Positions 6,527 through 9,285 of a DNA stretch of 9,285 nucleotides are shown here, piece by piece. This stretch comes from an uncultured Oscillospiraceae bacterium. GTDB taxonomy: Bacteria; Bacillota; Clostridia; Oscillospirales; Oscillospiraceae. The notes under the pieces are model-generated. The model saw only the letters and a program-made list of their open reading frames with translations, did no database searches and was not told the origin of the DNA. Where the stretch lies: contig CAADUV010000337.1 of the NCBI GenBank assembly GCA_900752305.1, positions 1-9,285 of the forward strand, given 5' to 3'. The first letter of the stretch is position 1; each line of letters starts with the position of its first letter. Both the position numbers and the translations under genes were made by a program.

Positions 6527-7884
6527 TGCGGATGCACCTCCGTCAGTTCCTCCGGCCCCAGGATCACCTTCATGGCCCAGGGGGGAACGTTGGTATCTTG
6601 ATATTGGTCACGGAAAAAGAGAAAGGCCACGTCGTAGGGGGGACGATGCTTGGGATAAGTCCCCCAACCGTCGGTGAAGTAGAGCAGCCCTTTCAGGTCG
6701 GTGAGCTGCCCCTCCTCGATGAGCCGGTTCACATATTGAAACGCCGGCCGGAAGTCGGTGCCGCCGTAGCCCTTCACCGTAAACGTCTTGGTAAACTGGT
6801 CAAACTCCTCCCGGCTGTGGAGCACCGTGTCTACCTGCACTGCCGCGTCGTTCTGGATGATGTGCAGGTTGGCGTTCTGGAAGAACAGGTCGGACTGGTT
6901 CAGGATGGCGCGGGTCTCAGACAGGAAGGCGGCGATGACCCCTTCCCGGCAGGAGTCCGACGTGTCGATGACGATGACCAGGTCGTGTATCTTCCGGGTC
7001 TCCTGGTACTCCAACGGCTCCATCAGCGGGATGTTGCCATACAGCTCCAACCCATAGGCGTAGAACCCGTAGTCGAAGGAGTCCGGGTCCACCTGCACCT
7101 CCTCCCGGAGGGTCAGAAAACGCTGCAAAAACCGCCGGTAGTCGTAGCGCTCCCGGTTCTCGATCTGTAACGCTTGGAGCAGCGTCCCAGCCTCCTTGCC
7201 GTGCTGGGCGAAGAAGGTCTCCATGCTGGTCTTGGTCTTCTCGGACACGTCCTGCCACTTGTCCTCCAGCTCCTTCTGCCGCTCATCGGACTGGTCTTGG
7301 TCGCCCGCGCCGTCCCCTTGACCGCTGCCCTGCTGTTCCTCCTCCTGCTGGGCGCCCCAGAACTTGTGGTCATCACGGCGGAAGTATTTGTAAAAGTCCA
7401 GCTGCTCCTCCCAGGGGATGATCTGCCGCTCCAGCGCCTGATAGATGCGCTCGGCGCTGAACACCGGGCACTCCTGCCGCAGCCGGTCGTACACGTCCTC
7501 TCGGAACAGGGGGATGACCATGGCCACCGTCTTGACCTCCATGGAGTCCAAAATGGACTCCACCGCAATGTCGCAGGCCACGTCCCACAACGCCGGGTCT
7601 CGGTCGCCCCGGTGGAAGGGGTGGCGGAAGAGGCAGTGGAGCACCATGTGCAGGTAGGTGCGGTTGAGCTGGATCATGTCGTCCACGTACTGCCGCTGCA
7701 AATAGGTGGGGTTGTAGAGGATGTTCACCCCGTCGGTGGCGATGGTGGCGGTGTTCAGGTTCATCTGGTAGCCCAGACCGCTCAGCGCCAGGTCGAAGAA
7801 GCGCATGGACAGGTAGAGCTCGTTCCGGGAGGCGGATAAAATGGCGTTGCCGATGCGAGTCAGCCGTTCTTTGTTCTCATGCAC
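6523..7884 (-). CDS. DUF2201/COG3864-like protein: metallopeptidase-like N-domain plus VWA-like MIDAS domain
   Basis: The 453-aa product resembles 'VWA-like / putative metallopeptidase' proteins (DUF2201). The N-terminal half (~1-175) carries 'LHMVLHCLFRHP' (78-89), positioned like the family's HExxH-type helix but with Met80 in place of the catalytic Glu. A Q/E/G/D-rich linker (~178-205) follows. The C-terminal half is a von Willebrand A-like domain with an intact metal-ion-dependent adhesion site: D307-x-S309-x-S311 ('IDTSDS'), T376 in 'GGTD', and D405 in 'YFTDGWG'. VWA proteins of this kind act with MoxR ATPases in the cytoplasm as adaptor or chaperone partners; the neighbouring ATPase gene overlaps by 4 nt. 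The start is GTG at 7884, supported by AAGGGAGGG (7894-7902) 9 nt upstream; the nearby ATG at 7880 is out of frame. It begins 17 nt after the LRR gene. No signal peptide or membrane segment is visible. Confidence 0.9.
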   Translation of the reverse strand: MHENKERLTRIGNAILSASRNELYLSMRFFDLALSGLGYQMNLNTATIATDGVNILYNPTYLQRQYVDDMIQLNRTYLHMVLHCLFRHPFHRGDRDPALWDVACDIAVESILDSMEVKTVAMVIPLFREDVYDRLRQECPVFSAERIYQALERQIIPWEEQLDFYKYFRRDDHKFWGAQQEEEQQGSGQGDGAGDQDQSDERQKELEDKWQDVSEKTKTSMETFFAQHGKEAGTLLQALQIENRERYDYRRFLQRFLTLREEVQVDPDSFDYGFYAYGLELYGNIPLMEPLEYQETRKIHDLVIVIDTSDSCREGVIAAFLSETRAILNQSDLFFQNANLHIIQNDAAVQVDTVLHSREEFDQFTKTFTVKGYGGTDFRPAFQYVNRLIEEGQLTDLKGLLYFTDGWGTYPKHRPPYDVAFLFFRDQYQDTNVPPWAMKVILGPEELTEVHPQ

Positions 7885-7893
7885 AGTCGCGTT

Positions 7894-7902
7894 CCCTCCC
7901 TT
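7894..7902 (-). promoter_or_regulatory. Shine-Dalgarno supporting the GTG start of the VWA gene
   Basis: AAGGGAGGG on the minus strand, 9 nt before the GTG at 7884. Its first base is the last base of the upstream LRR gene's TAA stop (7904-7902), so the signal sits against that stop. Confidence 0.75.
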
Positions 7903-9068
7903 TATAGGTCAAAGGATTTGTCCGCCCAGCGGGTGGACGCCTTGGGCTGGGTCTTGGCCAAGATGCGGCTGGTGAACCGGGGGTGATCCAGCCGCTGGGC
8001 GCAGGTGAGCAGGGTGTCCAGCTGGTCGGCGGACAGGTCGCCCTGCTCCAGCAGAAATTCCAGCTCCGCCTCGTCGTCCCCCTGGATGAGCGCTGGCGCC
8101 AGGGCGTCCAAATGTTCCCGGATGTACGCCCAGTACCCCTCCCGCACCGGCACACGCAGATCGGTGCCGTCCATGAGCCGGAACAGGGCCAGCAGGGTCA
8201 CCGTCTCCGGCGACTCCTCCAATTTCGCCACCCGGAACAGCTGGTCGTACAGGTCCAGGTCGATGCCGTTGCCGCCGATGCACTCCCGATAGCGTCCGCC
8301 GGAGCCGTAGGTGATGGTGCGGAACTGACGGGGCATAACGATGTCCTCGAACTCGTAGGCGTATTCCGGGAAGAGCAGCCGGGTGGCATGATCGTCCTGG
8401 TAGACGGTGACGATGAGCTTTTGGTACAGGTCGCTGACCAGCAGGCTGGCGTTCAACCCTGCCGGGAAGGACAGCCGTTCCAGCCGCGCACAGTTCATGA
8501 GCACGCCGCTGCCGATCTCGCTCACCGTCCGGGGCAGTGCCAATGATTTCAGCTGGGTGCAGTTGTAAAAGCACTGGCTGCCCACGCTCGTCACGCCGTC
8601 GGGGATGGTCAGTTCGGTCAGATTCCGGCAGTCGGCGAAGGCGTAGGCGGGCAGTTCGGTCAGGTTGGGGGACAGGTCTAAGCGCTCCAATTTCCGGCAC
8701 CGCTGAAAGACCCGTTCGCCCAGCTCGGTCACCGTTTCCGGCAGCGCCAAACGTTTCAAAACCGTACAATCTGCCAGGGATTTTGCCTGTAAAGTGATAA
8801 TGCTTGACGGCAAAATCAGGTGCTGCAACGTGTCATTTGCCGCCGTCCCAGCCGGTGGTTCCGTCTGAACATACTGGATGCCGTCCACCGCTTCCACCGC
8901 CTCGGCAGGCTGACAGAAGCACTGGGAGCCGATGGCCGTAACCGGTACGCCGTTGATGGCATCCGGCAGGGTCAGCCGCGCTTCGGTGCCCACACAGCGG
9001 GTGATGGTGGCCTGAGCGGGGGTGTCGGGTGTGGTGGTTGTGATGGTATAGTAAATGCGCCAGCCCAT
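7902..9068 (-). CDS. Cytoplasmic BspA-type leucine-rich-repeat (LRR_5) protein
   Basis: The 388-aa product has a capping LRR-like segment ('LPDAINGVPVTAIGSQCF', 34-51). It then has about five 23-residue repeats between ~81 and ~205, each of the form L-x-x-L-x-L-P-x-x-[VIL]-T-x-[LVI]-x-x-x-x-F-x-x-C-x-x. The remaining ~180 residues are not LRR. They contain a YGSGGRYRE segment (254-262) and helical, ankyrin-like pairs near 318-372. LRR_5 domains bind proteins; most BspA-like proteins are exported, but this one has no signal peptide or membrane segment and heads an operon with a VWA protein and an AAA+ ATPase, so an intracellular recognition role is inferred. An upstream TTG at 9086 extends the frame, but the ATG at 9068 is preferred: GGAGG (9077-9081) lies 8 nt upstream, inside that extension. 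I do not recognise a named gene. Confidence 0.88.
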   Translation of the reverse strand: MGWRIYYTITTTTPDTPAQATITRCVGTEARLTLPDAINGVPVTAIGSQCFCQPAEAVEAVDGIQYVQTEPPAGTAANDTLQHLILPSSIITLQAKSLADCTVLKRLALPETVTELGERVFQRCRKLERLDLSPNLTELPAYAFADCRNLTELTIPDGVTSVGSQCFYNCTQLKSLALPRTVSEIGSGVLMNCARLERLSFPAGLNASLLVSDLYQKLIVTVYQDDHATRLLFPEYAYEFEDIVMPRQFRTITYGSGGRYRECIGGNGIDLDLYDQLFRVAKLEESPETVTLLALFRLMDGTDLRVPVREGYWAYIREHLDALAPALIQGDDEAELEFLLEQGDLSADQLDTLLTCAQRLDHPRFTSRILAKTQPKASTRWADKSFDL

Positions 9069-9076
9069 AGGGAACG

Positions 9077-9081
9077 CCTCC
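9077..9081 (-). promoter_or_regulatory. Shine-Dalgarno deciding the start of the LRR gene
   Basis: GGAGG on the minus strand, 8 nt before the ATG at 9068. Its position inside the longer TTG-started frame argues against the start at 9086. Confidence 0.85.
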
Positions 9082-9104
9082 TGCAATGTCGAGTGTATGT
9101 CTCC

Positions 9105-9133
9105 ATTATAATCTACCCCACCCCCATACGCAA
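9105..9133 (-). promoter_or_regulatory. Sigma-A-type promoter of the five-gene minus-strand operon
   Basis: On the minus strand a perfect -10 box, TATAAT (9110-9105), is preceded by a 17-nt spacer and TTGCGT (9133-9128), which keeps only TTG of the -35 consensus. Transcription would start near 9098, leaving a ~30-nt leader before the ATG at 9068. No other good promoter or terminator lies between the downstream genes, so this promoter probably drives all five. Confidence 0.75.
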
Positions 9134-9142
9134 CGGGTTGCG
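9129..9142. repeat. Palindrome over the -35 region of the operon promoter (operator candidate)
   Basis: CGCAAC-GG-GTTGCG is a perfect 6-bp inverted repeat with a 2-bp centre. It overlaps the minus-strand -35 box (9128-9133) and extends upstream of it. The arms are too short for a terminator and there is no T run, so a protein-binding site is the simpler reading. Binding is inference. Confidence 0.45.
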
Positions 9143-9152
9143 CGGAAAATCG

Positions 9153-9185
9153 GGGGCATAGACTAGGGGTTGTGGGGCATAGACT
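9153..9185 (+). promoter_or_regulatory. Sigma-E-like promoter formed by a 12-bp direct repeat, upstream of the YlmC/YmxH-type gene
   Basis: GGGGCATAGACT occurs twice (9153-9164 and 9174-9185), exactly 21 bp apart. Against the Bacillus sigma-E consensus (GKMATATT, ~14 bp, CATACAHT), the first copy gives GGCATAGA (9155-9162, 6/8) and the second CATAGACT (9178-9185, 7/8), with a 15-bp spacer. The start point would fall near 9191, just before the Shine-Dalgarno. This fits mother-cell expression of a sporulation gene. The repeat is seen; sigma-E use is inference from family knowledge. Confidence 0.5.
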
Positions 9186-9205
9186 GGCGCAAAGGGGGGA
9201 TGTGT

Positions 9206-9285
9206 ATGCTGGTTTCGCTGGAAGACCTGCGGGATAAGGAGGTCATCTCCATCACCGACGGCAGCCGCTACGGCTATGTACGCGA
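9206..9285 (+). CDS. YlmC/YmxH family sporulation protein (PRC-barrel), 3' truncated by window end
   Basis: The first 26 codons encode 'MLVSLEDLRDKEVIS' followed by 'ITDGSRYGYVR', and the frame runs off the window. This matches the N-terminus of the short (~80-100 aa) PRC-barrel-like YlmC/YmxH proteins found in endospore formers, which begin with a 'L-x-D-L-x-x-KEVI-x-x-x-x-G-x-x-x-GY' pattern. Their biochemical function is unknown. An in-frame ATG at 9200 is also present, but the G-run (9194-9199) touches it, whereas it lies 6 nt before the ATG at 9206, so the latter is preferred. The gene is divergent from the LRR/VWA/ATPase operon. The call rests on only 26 residues. Confidence 0.75.
   Translation, partial: MLVSLEDLRDKEVISITDGSRYGYVR

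Noticed and set aside
4994..6601. 535-codon plus-strand frame opposite the AAA+ ATPase gene
   Set aside because: It is a shadow of a GC-rich coding region. It has no Shine-Dalgarno, no domain, and it covers three real gene junctions on the other strand.
9069..9086. Upstream TTG start extending the LRR protein by six residues
   Set aside because: The strong GGAGG (9077-9081) lies inside the extension, correctly spaced for the ATG at 9068.

Overview
The window reads as chromosomal DNA of a GC-rich, endospore-forming, anaerobic Firmicute, most likely a gut Clostridia/Oscillospiraceae type (Flavonifractor/Lawsonibacter-like; this placement is inference). The support is: a YlmC/YmxH-type sporulation gene at the right edge, a flavodoxin-ferredoxin (EFR1-like) protein with two 4Fe-4S motifs, a teichoic-acid-type CDP-glycerol glycerophosphotransferase, a BIG2-rich surface protein, strong purine-rich Shine-Dalgarno sequences and classical U-tailed terminators.

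Left part (1-3484, + strand). A 5'-incomplete, secreted-type surface protein (tandem Ig-like BIG2 domains, two His/Cys modules, C-terminal fibronectin-III-like domain) ends at 1762 and is closed by a strong terminator. Its first ~100 bases look degraded. An AT-richer intergenic stretch (1807-2161) carries a weak promoter candidate bracketed by a 9-bp inverted repeat. It leads into a monocistronic CDP-glycerol:glycerophosphotransferase gene (2162-3409), followed by a long, perfectly palindromic terminator.

Centre and right (3524-9133, - strand). Five tightly packed genes read leftward and appear to form one operon. It starts from a single promoter (consensus TATAAT, minus strand, 9105-9110) and ends at a hairpin at 3524-3554. 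In transcription order: (1) a cytoplasmic BspA-type leucine-rich-repeat protein; (2) a DUF2201/COG3864-like protein with a degenerate metallopeptidase-like N-terminus and an intact MIDAS von Willebrand A-like C-terminus; (3) a MoxR-like AAA+ ATPase with a long helical C-terminal extension; (4) a flavodoxin-like plus 2x4Fe-4S protein; (5) a class I SAM-dependent methyltransferase. Gene junctions are +17 nt, -4 nt, +19 nt and -1 nt, so translational coupling is likely at two of them. The AAA+/VWA pair has the layout of MoxR-VWA (RavA-ViaA-like) chaperone/metal-insertion machines. The LRR protein as first gene suggests a partner- or substrate-recognition subunit. The redox protein and methyltransferase could be client-modifying enzymes or simply co-transcribed; this is inference.

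Right edge (9144-9285, + strand). A divergent YlmC/YmxH-type gene begins, cut off by the window end. It is preceded by a 12-bp direct repeat at 21-bp period whose two copies coincide with sigma-E-like -35 and -10 elements. No RNA genes, CRISPR arrays, insertion sequences or phage genes were seen.
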